From Nocardioides jiangsuensis (lineage in GTDB: Bacteria; Actinomycetota; Actinomycetes; Propionibacteriales; Nocardioidaceae), in NCBI RefSeq assembly GCF_019679455.1, contig NZ_JAIEZQ010000003.1, forward strand, positions 372,001-436,000: a stretch of DNA of 64,000 nt. The letters run 5' to 3'. Position 1 is the stretch's first letter; every line of letters begins with the position of its first letter. Positions 9,538-16,912 of the stretch are shown here, in pieces. The notes beneath the pieces were generated by a model. The model did no database searches. It had not been told where the DNA came from and saw only the letters and a program-made list of their open reading frames with translations. Position numbers and translations under genes: made by a program.

Positions 9538-9601
9538 CCCCGCTGGACCGCCCGCGGCGGCAAGCAGGACCCCGCTGGACCGCCCGCGCCGGGGAACAGG
9601 A
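9538..9601. repeat. Two direct 32-bp GC-rich repeats between the convergent PLP-enzyme and egtD genes
   Basis: Copies lie at 9538-9569 and 9570-9601, each beginning CCCCGCTGGACCGCCCGCG and ending AACAGGA or AAGCAGGA. A third partial copy starts at 9602 (CCCCGCTGGACC), and a degenerate one (CTCCGCTAGACCGCCCG, 9635-9651) contains the egtD stop codon. The first copy starts at the base after the PLP-enzyme stop. Confidence 0.8.
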
Positions 9602-9639
9602 CCCCGCTGGACCCGCCTGCGCACGGGCGGGCGGCTCCG

Positions 9640-10611
9640 CTAGACCGCCCGGGCCAGGGAGAGCGCGAACCGGCCCTGCTCGTCGGTCCACCACGCGTCG
9701 AGGTCGAAGCCGGCCTCCTTGAGCTCGGCCTCCACGCCCTCGCGCCGGAACTTCGCGGAGATCTCCGTGCGGATCTCCTCACCTTCCTCGAGCCGGAGCC
9801 GCAGGTCCACCTCGGGGACCGCGGCCCGCATCACCCGGGTGGCCCGCAGCCGCATCTCGATCCACTCGTGCTCGGCGTCCCAGCGGGCGACGTGGGTGAA
9901 CGCGTCGACGTCGAAGTCGGCGCCGAGCTCCCGGTTCAGCACGCGCAGCACGTTGAGGTTGAACTGCGCGGTGACGCCGGCCGCGTCGTCGTACGCCCGG
10001 ACCAGCGTCTCGGGGTCCTTGACGAGGTCGGTCCCCAGCAGCAGCCACTCGCCCGGCTGCAGCACCTCCCGCACCCCGGCCAGGAAACGGGCGCGTTCCT
10101 CGGGCAGCAGGTTGCCGATGGTGCCGCCGAGGAAGGCGACCAGGCGCGGGGAGCCGCCCGGCAGCCGGCCGAGGTGCTCGGTGAAGTCGCCGACCACGCC
10201 GTGCACGCGCAGGCCGGGGTAGTCCGCCGCGATCGCGTCGACCGCCTCGCGCAGCGCGGACTCCGACACGTCGAGCGGCACGAACTCATCCAGCGTCCCG
10301 TGCGCGCGCAACGCGTCGAGCAGCAGCCGGGTCTTCTCCGAGGACCCCGACCCGAGCTCGACCAGCGCCCGGGCCCCGGTGCGCCGGGCGAGCTCGCCGG
10401 CCCGGGTCTGCAGGATCTCCCGCTCGGCGCGGGTGGGGTAGTACTCCGGGAGCCGGGTGATCTCCTCGAACAGCTCGCTGCCCCGGGCGTCGTAGAACCA
10501 CTTCGGCGGCAGCGACTTCGGCTGCGTGCCGAGCCCGGACAGCACGTCCTGGCGCAGCGCCCGAGATGCGTGGTCGGGCGTGAGGTGTACGTCGATCACG
10601 GGCTGGTTCAT
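9640..10611 (-). CDS. egtD: L-histidine N-alpha-methyltransferase EgtD
   Basis: A 323-residue SAM-dependent methyltransferase that trimethylates histidine to hercynine, the first step of ergothioneine synthesis. Family marks are PKWFYDARGSELFEEITRLPEYYPTRAE at about 36-63 and the SAM-binding VELGSGSSEKT at 84-94. A C-terminal histidine-binding segment includes HEWIEMRLRA. The length matches mycobacterial EgtD (about 321). ATG 10611 begins MNQPVIDVHLT; the long upstream reading frame is only the shadow of egtC. It is the last gene of egtA-egtB-egtC-egtD, 17 bases after egtC. The stop codon lies inside a degenerate copy of the 32-bp repeat. Confidence 0.95.
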   Translation of the reverse strand: MNQPVIDVHLTPDHASRALRQDVLSGLGTQPKSLPPKWFYDARGSELFEEITRLPEYYPTRAEREILQTRAGELARRTGARALVELGSGSSEKTRLLLDALRAHGTLDEFVPLDVSESALREAVDAIAADYPGLRVHGVVGDFTEHLGRLPGGSPRLVAFLGGTIGNLLPEERARFLAGVREVLQPGEWLLLGTDLVKDPETLVRAYDDAAGVTAQFNLNVLRVLNRELGADFDVDAFTHVARWDAEHEWIEMRLRATRVMRAAVPEVDLRLRLEEGEEIRTEISAKFRREGVEAELKEAGFDLDAWWTDEQGRFALSLARAV

Positions 10612-10628
10612 CGCGGGTGCCTTTCGAC

Positions 10629-11372
10629 TCAGGACAGGGGGCGGACGGTGGCGCAGGAGGCGTCCGCGACCACGAGGTGCTGGTCGGGGACGGGCTCCCA
10701 CGCGGCGGGGTCGGGGCCGAACGGCTCGGAGGCGACCACGACGTGGTCGGCCGCCTCGCGCACGGACAGGCTGTGCCCCCACGTCGAGGCGGCGACCGTC
10801 TCGCCGTCGGTGAGCAGCAGGTTCAGCCGGGAGCCGGGCGCAGCCGTGCCGACCTCGGTGGTGACCGACTCGACCACCTTCTCCGGGGCGACCCCGTCGA
10901 GCAGCCGCCGGCGCACGAGCGCCCACAGAACGGCGCTGTCGGTGGGCGCGTCGAGCACCAGGAGGTCCGCGACCGGCAGCGCCGCGGCCAGCCGCTCCAC
11001 CGACGCCGGCCAGCCGGCCACGACGCCGTTGTGGCTGAACAGCCAGCGGCCGTGCCGGAACGGCGCGCACGCGGTCTCCACCACCGGCATGCCGACTGTG
11101 CCGTTGCGGGCGGCGGCCAGGATCGCCGAGGACCGGGCCCGGCGCGCGAGGTCGGGGAAGCCGGCGTCGGCCCACATCGGCACGGCCCGGCGGTAGCGCA
11201 GCGCGTCGCCGTCCCCGTCGTACCAGCCGACCCCGAAGCCGTCGGCGTTCACGGTGCCGCTGCCGCGCATGTCCGCCGGCGCCCAGGTCTGCTCGAGCAG
11301 CCCGTGGCTCGGGTCGAGGACCACCTCGGCCAGCGGCACCGGCGCCCCGAGGTAGGCCAGGTGGCGGCACAC
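10629..11372 (-). CDS. egtC: Gamma-glutamyl-hercynylcysteine sulfoxide hydrolase EgtC
   Basis: A 247-residue class II glutamine-amidotransferase-fold hydrolase. The catalytic nucleophile is Cys2 (CRHLAYLG), exposed on removal of Met1; NADGFGVGWY and FSHNGVV are family motifs. It removes the glutamyl group from gamma-glutamyl-hercynylcysteine sulfoxide, made by EgtB from the dipeptide supplied by EgtA. The GTG start at 11372 is fixed by the need for Cys2 and lies 2 bases after the egtB stop, so the genes are translationally coupled. The presence of egtC and egtA shows the mycobacterial-type pathway through gamma-glutamylcysteine. Confidence 0.94.
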   Translation of the reverse strand: MCRHLAYLGAPVPLAEVVLDPSHGLLEQTWAPADMRGSGTVNADGFGVGWYDGDGDALRYRRAVPMWADAGFPDLARRARSSAILAAARNGTVGMPVVETACAPFRHGRWLFSHNGVVAGWPASVERLAAALPVADLLVLDAPTDSAVLWALVRRRLLDGVAPEKVVESVTTEVGTAAPGSRLNLLLTDGETVAASTWGHSLSVREAADHVVVASEPFGPDPAAWEPVPDQHLVVADASCATVRPLS

Positions 11373-11374
11373 GG

Positions 11375-12724
11375 TCAGGCCACCTCGTCGGGCCGGGCGT
11401 CGCGGGCGCAGCGGAAGCCGGCGAAGATCTGCCGCCGGATCGGGTAGTCCCAGTTGCGGAAGGTGCCGCGGCAGGCGACCTGGTCGGTGCCGAACGAGCC
11501 GCCGCGGAGCACCTTGTAGTCGGGGCCGAAGAACACCTGGGAGTACTCCGCGTAGGGGAAGACCTGGAAGCCGGGGTAGGGCAGGAAGTCGCTGGCGGTC
11601 CACTCCCACACGTCGCCGATCAGCTGCTGCACACCGAGCGGCGAGGCGCCCGCGGGGTAGGCGCCGGCCGGTGCCGCGCGCAGGTGTCGCTGGCCGAGGT
11701 TGGCGTGCTCGGTGCCCGGGTCGTCGTCGCCCCACGGGTAGCGCCGCGAGCGGCCGGTGGCGGGATCGAACCGGGCGGCCTTCTCCCACTCGGTCTCGGT
11801 GGGCAGCCGCTTGCCCGCCCAGGCGGCGTACGCCTCGGCCTCGTAGAAACAGACGTGGGTCACCGGCTCGTCCTCGCGGACCGGCTCCACCGACCCGAAG
11901 CGGGTGCGCAGCCAGCGGTCCCCGTCGCGGGTGAGGTACTTCGGACCGGTGAGCCCGGCCTCCCGCACGTGGCGCCAGCCGGCGGCGGACCACCACCGCG
12001 CCTGGTCGTAGCCGCCGGCCTCCACGAACCGCAGGTACTCGCCGTAGGTGACGCAGCCGGCGTCGATCACGAAGGCGTCGGTGTACGACGGGTGGGCGGG
12101 TCGCTCGTTGTCCAGCGCCCACGGCTCGGTGGAGGTGCCCATGGTGAACTCCCCGGCGGGGACGAGCACCTCGCGCGCGGCGAGCGGGGCGCGCGGGGCG
12201 GGGGGCTCCGGGGCCTGGAGCACCGGCGCGCCGACCCGGAGCTGGTGGGTGGCCAGCATGGTCTCGTCGTGCTGCTGCTCGTGCTGGGCGACCATGCCGA
12301 ACGCGAACGCGTGCCGGGTCAGCCGGTTCCCGTCGAAGGAGGCGGTGTCGAGCACGTCGAGCACCTTGTCGCGCACCTCCCGCACGTAGCCGCGGGCCTC
12401 GGCGGGGCCGAGCAGCGGCAGTGTGGGCCGGGTGGAGCGGGCGTGCTTGAAGGCGTCGTAGAGCTCGTCGATGTCGGCACGGACCGGCTCGCGGCGGCCC
12501 ACGTCGCGCACCAGCCAGAGCTCCTCCTGGTTCCCGACGTGGGCGAGATCCCACACCAGCGGGGACATCAGGGGGGAGTGCTGGCGGACCAGGTCGTCGT
12601 CGTCCACGGCGTCGGTGAGCGTGACACTGCGGTCCCGGGCGCGGAGCAGGTGCTCGGCGGCGTGGGTGCGGAGCTGCTCCGCGCCCAGCCCGGTCATCGG
12701 GTGGTCGGTCTCGGGTGCGGTCAT
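11375..12724 (-). CDS. egtB: Hercynine oxygenase (sulfoxide synthase) EgtB
   Basis: A 449-residue non-haem iron enzyme joining hercynine and gamma-glutamylcysteine with O2. The N-terminal DinB-like domain supplies the iron ligands: His62 in WDLAHVGNQEE and the HX3HXE motif His148, His152, Glu154 in HEQQHDE. The C-terminal formylglycine-generating-enzyme-like domain (about 190-449) contains RLPTETEWEKAAR, DVWEWTASDF and VLRGGSFGT. ATG 12724 overlaps the egtA stop (ATGA). All ligands are present, so the enzyme looks functional. Confidence 0.95.
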   Translation of the reverse strand: MTAPETDHPMTGLGAEQLRTHAAEHLLRARDRSVTLTDAVDDDDLVRQHSPLMSPLVWDLAHVGNQEELWLVRDVGRREPVRADIDELYDAFKHARSTRPTLPLLGPAEARGYVREVRDKVLDVLDTASFDGNRLTRHAFAFGMVAQHEQQHDETMLATHQLRVGAPVLQAPEPPAPRAPLAAREVLVPAGEFTMGTSTEPWALDNERPAHPSYTDAFVIDAGCVTYGEYLRFVEAGGYDQARWWSAAGWRHVREAGLTGPKYLTRDGDRWLRTRFGSVEPVREDEPVTHVCFYEAEAYAAWAGKRLPTETEWEKAARFDPATGRSRRYPWGDDDPGTEHANLGQRHLRAAPAGAYPAGASPLGVQQLIGDVWEWTASDFLPYPGFQVFPYAEYSQVFFGPDYKVLRGGSFGTDQVACRGTFRNWDYPIRRQIFAGFRCARDARPDEVA

Positions 12725-13941
12725 GCGGGCGGCCTCCTCGCTGCGTTCGGGGCGGTGCGGCGCTGCAGGGTGTCGACCAGGTCGTCGGCCAGGCCGGGGG
12801 ACAGGTCGGGGTCGAGGTGGTCCGCGGCCAGGTCGACGAGGTCGCGCGCGGCCTCGCGCAGGGTCGGGTCGTCCAGCCCGTGCCGCGCGGCGGCCAGCCA
12901 GCGGTCGGCGCAGTGCTCGGTCAGCTCGGCGGCCCGCTCCACGGTCCCGCGGCTCGACATCAGGGCGGCGAGCAGCACGGCCGGGTGATGCCAGGCGTCG
13001 GGCGGCTGCGCGTCGACGTACCGGACCTCGACGTAGCCGCGGGGGCGGACCGGGGGGAAGAGCGTGCTCAGGTGGTAGTCGAGGTCGTCGTACGTCGGCG
13101 CGGTCCCGAGCGATCCCGTCACCCACTCCGCGAACGTGGTGGGCCGCGGCACGTCCCAGCAGCGGCCTTCACGACGGACGCACAGCACCGGGGCGGTCAT
13201 CGCGCTGCGCACCCAGGACCCGACCGGGTCGCCGCCGGGAGCCAGCGGGTGGGTGACCGGTGGACAGGTGCCCAGCGTCGCGCGGACCCGGTTCGAGGCC
13301 CAGCCGGTGTCGCGGCCGGCGACGACGGGGGAGTTGGCGAAGAGCGCGACCAGGGCCGGGCCGACGCTGTGCAGGGCGGCCCAGCGGGCGGGGGTGTCGG
13401 CCTCCTCGCCGGCGTCGAGGCAGACCTGGGTGCTCGCGGTGCTGCACATCATCGAGGAGCCCCAGGGGCCGATCCGGTCGAAGAAGGACTGCATCGCGGC
13501 GTAGCGCGGGACGTCGAGGATCCGGTCGGAGCCTCGGTGCGAGTCGATGCCGGTGGTGCCGCGGACCAGGCCGGCGGAGGCGAGCAGGGAGTCGAGGGCG
13601 GCGGTGTCGCGGGCCACCGCGTCGAGGAGGGCGCCGACCGAGTGGTCCGGCGCGGAGGAGATCTCGACCTGGCCACCGGGCTCGACGGTGACCTGGGAGC
13701 CGTCCGGCAGCGGGAGATGGGGGCTGCCCGGGGCGACGGTGGGGGGCGCGTGGTCGCCGAGCGCGTCGGCGAGCTGCGCGGGGTCGAGCGGACGTGCGGG
13801 GCTGTCGCGGTGGTGCACGGTCCACTCCAGCTCGACCCCGACCCGTTCGGGTGGCCCGTGCTTGAAGCAGACCATGGCGACGTAGGCCTCGGCGTCCCCC
13901 AGCGAGGGCACCGGCCTGGAGTCGACTGTGGTGCTGGTCAC
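12721..13941 (-). CDS. egtA: Glutamate-cysteine ligase EgtA
   Basis: About 406 residues of the GCS2 / plant-type glutamate-cysteine ligase family, which makes gamma-glutamylcysteine from Glu, Cys and ATP as substrate for EgtB. Typical elements are RVGVELEWTVHH near 34-45, VTVEPGGQVEISSAPDHS and the middle segment MMCSTASTQVCLD. First gene of the egt operon. Two in-frame GTG codons compete, 13944 and 13941; a CATGAT -10-like hexamer ends 6 bases before 13941, so the latter is preferred. The haemoglobin gene ends 34 bases upstream on the same strand. Confidence 0.92.
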   Translation of the reverse strand: MTSTTVDSRPVPSLGDAEAYVAMVCFKHGPPERVGVELEWTVHHRDSPARPLDPAQLADALGDHAPPTVAPGSPHLPLPDGSQVTVEPGGQVEISSAPDHSVGALLDAVARDTAALDSLLASAGLVRGTTGIDSHRGSDRILDVPRYAAMQSFFDRIGPWGSSMMCSTASTQVCLDAGEEADTPARWAALHSVGPALVALFANSPVVAGRDTGWASNRVRATLGTCPPVTHPLAPGGDPVGSWVRSAMTAPVLCVRREGRCWDVPRPTTFAEWVTGSLGTAPTYDDLDYHLSTLFPPVRPRGYVEVRYVDAQPPDAWHHPAVLLAALMSSRGTVERAAELTEHCADRWLAAARHGLDDPTLREAARDLVDLAADHLDPDLSPGLADDLVDTLQRRTAPNAARRPPA

Positions 13942-13947
13942 CACGAC

Positions 13948-13953
13948 ATCATG
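13948..13953 (-). promoter_or_regulatory. Possible -10 element of the egtABCD operon
   Basis: CATGAT on the minus strand, 6 bases before GTG 13941. It departs from TANNNT at the first base and no clear -35 is visible. Read-through from the haemoglobin gene is an alternative. Confidence 0.4.
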
Positions 13954-13977
13954 GCCGACGGAGCAAAACCCGCGCCA

Positions 13978-14364
13978 TCACTCGTCGAAGGTGTTCACCA
14001 TGAACTGGGCGGCGTGGGTGACGTAGTCCCAGAACTGGGCGTCCTGCTCCGCGGTGAGCCCGGCCTCGTCCAGACCGGCCCGGAAGTGCACCAGCCAGCG
14101 GTCCTTCGCGGCGGGTGACACCGCGAACGGCGCGTGTCGCATCCGCAGCCGCGGGTGGCCACGGTTGTCGGAGTACGTCGTCGGGCCGCCCCAGTACTGG
14201 CACAGGAACAGCGTGAACCGTTCCGCGGCCGGGCCGAGGTCCTCCTCGGGGTACATCGGCCGGAGCAGCTCGTCGGTGGCCACACCCTCGTAGAAACGGT
14301 TCACGATCTTCGCGATCGTCGGGTAGCCGCCGATCGCGTCGTAGAAGGTCTGCTCGCTGCTCAC
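13978..14364 (-). CDS. glbO: Group II truncated haemoglobin (GlbO type)
   Basis: A 128-residue 2-on-2 globin. Proximal His77 lies in the signature RGHPRLRMRHAPFAV, after QYWGGPTTYSDN, and Trp90 (DRW) is the G8 Trp of this group. These proteins bind O2 tightly and are linked to redox and peroxide defence. GTG 14364 gives the normal N-terminus (SSEQTFYDAIGGYPTI) and has GACAAT 6 bases upstream as a leaderless -10. It precedes the egt operon on the same strand, a sensible neighbour for thiol redox genes, though co-regulation is inference. Confidence 0.94.
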   Translation of the reverse strand: MSSEQTFYDAIGGYPTIAKIVNRFYEGVATDELLRPMYPEEDLGPAAERFTLFLCQYWGGPTTYSDNRGHPRLRMRHAPFAVSPAAKDRWLVHFRAGLDEAGLTAEQDAQFWDYVTHAAQFMVNTFDE

Positions 14365-14370
14365 CGGTCC

Positions 14371-14376
14371 ATTGTC
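14371..14376 (-). promoter_or_regulatory. Possible leaderless -10 element of glbO
   Basis: GACAAT on the minus strand ends 6 bases before GTG 14364. It differs from TANNNT at the first base only. Confidence 0.45.
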
Positions 14377-14450
14377 CCCTCTCCGGCAAGTGCCCGGTTG
14401 ACCCGGCTGCCATAGTCGAGACGAAAGCCACCGACGAGAAGGAGAAACAC

Positions 14451-14876
14451 ATGGCAGCCACCCGCACCGCCACCACCCGCTGGCAGGGCACGCTCTTCGA
14501 GGGCGCCGGCCAGGTCACCCTCGACTCCTCCGGTCTCGGCACGTACGACGTCTCCTGGCCCGCGCGCACCGAGGAGCCGGGCGGCAAGACCAGCCCCGAG
14601 GAGCTCATCGCCGCCGCACACTCGTCGTGCTACTCGATGCAGCTGTCGAACACCCTCGTGAAGGCCGGCGGCACGCCGAAGTCGCTCGACACCAAGGCCG
14701 ACGTGACCTTCCAGCCCGGCCAGGGCATCACCGGCATCCACATCACCGTGGTCGGCACGGTCGAGGGGCTCAGCGCCGAGGACTTCCAGGCCGCCGCGGA
14801 GGACGCCAAGGCCAACTGCCCGGTGTCGCAGGCGCTCACCGGCACCACGATCACCCTGGACGCGTCGCTCGCCTGA
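14451..14876 (+). CDS. osmC: OsmC/Ohr-family peroxiredoxin
   Basis: A 141-residue OsmC-family protein that reduces organic hydroperoxides with a pair of Cys residues. Both are present: the peroxidatic Cys in AAHSSCYSMQL (about residue 60) and the resolving Cys in KANCPVSQAL (about 124). SPEELIAAAHSSC is the family signature and favours the OsmC rather than the Ohr branch. An AAGGAG ribosome-binding site fixes ATG 14451. It is divergent from glbO and convergent with mscS, in a stretch rich in oxidative-stress genes. Confidence 0.92.
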   Translation: MAATRTATTRWQGTLFEGAGQVTLDSSGLGTYDVSWPARTEEPGGKTSPEELIAAAHSSCYSMQLSNTLVKAGGTPKSLDTKADVTFQPGQGITGIHITVVGTVEGLSAEDFQAAAEDAKANCPVSQALTGTTITLDASLA

Positions 14877-14930
14877 GCGGGATCCGTCCCGGCGTGACCC
14901 GGGTCACCGCAGCACGCCCGCCGGCGCGGG

Positions 14931-15995
14931 TCAGCGCCCCTCGGAGGCCCCGGCAGTGTCCGGGGCCTTCGTCGTGTCCGCACCCGTGCCGTTCGGGGAG
15001 GCCGCGGCCCTGCCCGGCTGCTCGCGGTGCCACACGACGCGCTGGGGGAGCGGGATCTCGATGCCCTCGTGGTCGAAGCGGGCCTTGATCCGCTCGCGCA
15101 TCTCGCGGGCCACCTCCCACTGCTCGAGCGGCGCGGTCTTCAGGGTCACCCGGACCACGACGCCCTCGGGGTCGAGCGACTGCACGCCCCAGACCTCGGG
15201 CTCCTCGATGATGACCTTCTTGAAGTCGTCGTCCTCCCACAGGTCGTGGGCGATCTCCTTGAGCAGGTTCTGCACGCGGTAGAGGTCCTCGGAGTAGCCG
15301 ACCCGGATGTCGAGGACGCTGCGGGCCCAGTTCTGGCTCATGTTGCCGATCCGCAGGATCTCGCCGTTGCGGACGTACCAGACCGTGCCGTCCACGTCGC
15401 GGAGCCGGGTGACCCGGAGGCTGACCGCCTCGACGGTGCCGGAGGCGTACTCCGCGTCGATCACGTCGCCGACGCCGTACTGGTCCTCGAAGATCATGAA
15501 GATCCCGGACAAGAAGTCCTTGACCAGGCTCTGCGCGCCGAAACCGAGCGCGACGCCGATCACCCCGGCGCTCGCGATCAGCGGGGCCACGTCGTAGCCG
15601 AGCTCGGCGATCGACATGATCAGGATCATGGTGAAGATCACGCCGGTGACCACGCTCTTGAGCAGGGAGCCCATGGTCTTGGCGCGCTGGACCCGGCGGG
15701 CGGTGGCGGGGGAGCCGCTGACCAGGACCCGCTCGCCGGCCCGGCCGAGCTTGCTGCGGGTGAGCGCGTTCGGCATCACGCCTTCGGAGGCGCGGCTGGT
15801 GACCCGGTCGATCAGGCGGTGCAGCAGCCAGCGCGCGATCACGCCCAGCAGCACCAGACCGAGGATGGCGATGGGCTTGCCGATCACCCAGGCCGCGGCG
15901 ACGGCCAGGGTGTCGTTCCTGGTCACGTTGTAGACGAGGTCGCAGGAGTTGCTCTGCACCCCGCTACAGACAGTGGCGTTGTCGAACAGGCTCAT
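14931..15995 (-). CDS. mscS: Small-conductance mechanosensitive channel (MscS family)
   Basis: A 354-residue membrane protein. Hydrophobic segments at about 30-55, 105-130 and 140-165 precede the MscS beta domain (FEDQYGVGDVIDAEYASGTVEAVSLRVTRLRD at about 170-200, RNGEILRIGN near 215) and an alpha/beta domain. The pore helix carries Ala/Gly repeats (GVALGFGAQSLVKDF). The channel opens on membrane tension at osmotic downshift. ATG 15995 begins MSLFDNATVCSG; a TAGCCT ends 7 bases before it, which decides this start over the longer frame. The disordered tail (GRAAASPNGTGADTTKAP) is coded by DNA that also forms a terminator hairpin for osmC. Confidence 0.92.
   Translation of the reverse strand: MSLFDNATVCSGVQSNSCDLVYNVTRNDTLAVAAAWVIGKPIAILGLVLLGVIARWLLHRLIDRVTSRASEGVMPNALTRSKLGRAGERVLVSGSPATARRVQRAKTMGSLLKSVVTGVIFTMILIMSIAELGYDVAPLIASAGVIGVALGFGAQSLVKDFLSGIFMIFEDQYGVGDVIDAEYASGTVEAVSLRVTRLRDVDGTVWYVRNGEILRIGNMSQNWARSVLDIRVGYSEDLYRVQNLLKEIAHDLWEDDDFKKVIIEEPEVWGVQSLDPEGVVVRVTLKTAPLEQWEVAREMRERIKARFDHEGIEIPLPQRVVWHREQPGRAAASPNGTGADTTKAPDTAGASEGR
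14945..14968. terminator. Hairpin after osmC, embedded in the 3' end of mscS
   Basis: AGGCCCCGG (14945-14953) pairs with CCGGGGCCT (14960-14968) around a 6-base loop, 68 bases beyond the osmC stop and inside the last codons of mscS. A 14-base perfect palindrome GTGACCCGGGTCAC lies just before it at 14894-14907. Confidence 0.6.
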
Positions 15996-16002
15996 GCGTC
16001 GC

Positions 16003-16048
16003 AGGCTACGAGATCGCCTCTCGGCCGCCAAACCGGGTTCGGTACCCT
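16003..16048. promoter_or_regulatory. Divergent leaderless promoters of mscS and the small envelope gene
   Basis: For mscS, TAGCCT (complement of 16003-16008) ends 7 bases before ATG 15995. For the plus-strand gene, TACCCT at 16043-16048 ends 7 bases before GTG 16056. The start codons are 60 bases apart. Confidence 0.6.
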
Positions 16049-16055
16049 TGACACC

Positions 16056-16439
16056 GTGATGTCTGACCTCAACCAGCCCGTCGTACGACGACTCTCCCGA
16101 GCGGTCGCGCTGACCCCGGCCGTCCTCGTCTCCGTCGCTTCCACGGCCGCCGTCGCGGCTCCGCCGGAGGGGTGGGAGGTCGCCGAGCCGGTGTCTCCCA
16201 TGGCCTTCCTGATCGTCCTGGTCGCCATCCCGCTGGCGCTGTTCGTGGTGATCAGCCTGCTCGTGCTGATCCCCTCGATGGTGCGCGGCGAGAAGCACGC
16301 GCCGGGCCAGGCCTGGCGCAGCGAGAGCGAGTGGTTCGGCGGCCCGCGCGGCGGGCTCGAGGCGGCCGACAAGGTCGACCCGAAGGCGATCGAGGGCCAC
16401 GACGAGGCCGACCGGGGTGGCGCAAGTGTCCGCTGGTGA
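16056..16439 (+). CDS. Small predicted type I membrane protein, unknown function
   Basis: A 127-residue protein. An N-terminal hydrophobic segment at about 16-35 ends in an Ala-X-Ala-like site (AAVAAP), suggesting a signal peptide. A strong membrane segment lies at about 49-73 (MAFLIVLVAIPLALFVVISLLVLIP), followed by a cytoplasmic tail with EWFGGPRGGL and a charged end. No domain is recognised. It starts at GTG 16056 (ATG 16059 is the next codon) with a leaderless -10 and overlaps the DUF5130 gene by 23 bases or fewer, so the two are coupled and may act together at the membrane (inference). Confidence 0.72.
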   Translation: MMSDLNQPVVRRLSRAVALTPAVLVSVASTAAVAAPPEGWEVAEPVSPMAFLIVLVAIPLALFVVISLLVLIPSMVRGEKHAPGQAWRSESEWFGGPRGGLEAADKVDPKAIEGHDEADRGGASVRW

Positions 16440-16812
16440 CGCCTTCACCGCCCCGGAGCGGCACGAGATCGACAGGGCGATCCGCGACGCCGAGACGGTC
16501 TGCCGCTACGAGTTCTCCGTCTACGTCGGTGCCTCCGAGGGCGAGACCGGCCCGTTCGCGCACCGGCTGCACTCCACGCTGACCGCCCCCGACCGCACCG
16601 TGCTGGTGATGGTCGACCCGGCCGCCCGGATCCTGGAGATCGTGACCGGCGCCGAGGTGCGCCGCGACCTCGACGACAGCGAGGTGCGGCTGGCCGCCCT
16701 GTCGATGCAGACCGCCTTCGCCGCAGGCGACCTGGTCGGTGGCATCAAGCAGGGCGTGCTGATGCTCGCGGAGCACGCCCGCAAGCCGCGGATGCTGCAC
16801 GCAGGCGCCTAG
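16417..16812 (+). CDS. DUF5130 domain protein (TPM-domain-like), unknown function
   Basis: A 131-residue soluble protein that resembles the actinobacterial DUF5130 / TPM-type fold: FTAPERHEIDRAIRDAETVCRYEFSVYVG at the start, a central VLVMVDPAARILEIVTGAEVRRDLDD and a helical end, AALSMQTAFAAGDLVGGIKQGVLMLAEHAR. TPM domains are linked elsewhere to membrane-protein turnover and acid phosphatase activity; nothing here shows a catalytic site. GTG codons at 16417 and 16426 both overlap the upstream gene. It ends 23 bases before a strong terminator. Confidence 0.8.
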   Translation: MAQVSAGDAFTAPERHEIDRAIRDAETVCRYEFSVYVGASEGETGPFAHRLHSTLTAPDRTVLVMVDPAARILEIVTGAEVRRDLDDSEVRLAALSMQTAFAAGDLVGGIKQGVLMLAEHARKPRMLHAGA

Positions 16813-16835
16813 CGCCTCCCGTACGCACGCAACGC

Positions 16836-16869
16836 AGAAGGGCCGCACCCCGAGGGGTGCGGCCCTTCT
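16836..16869. terminator. Bidirectional terminator between the DUF5130 gene and pepN
   Basis: A 15-16-bp stem, AGAAGGGCCGCACCCC (16836-16851) with its complement at 16854-16869, essentially closed by a CGAG tetraloop. It separates two convergent genes. Confidence 0.88.
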
Positions 16870-16912
16870 CACGTGAGCGGCGGGTGTCCGGTGTGCCCCG
16901 GAACAGACCGGT

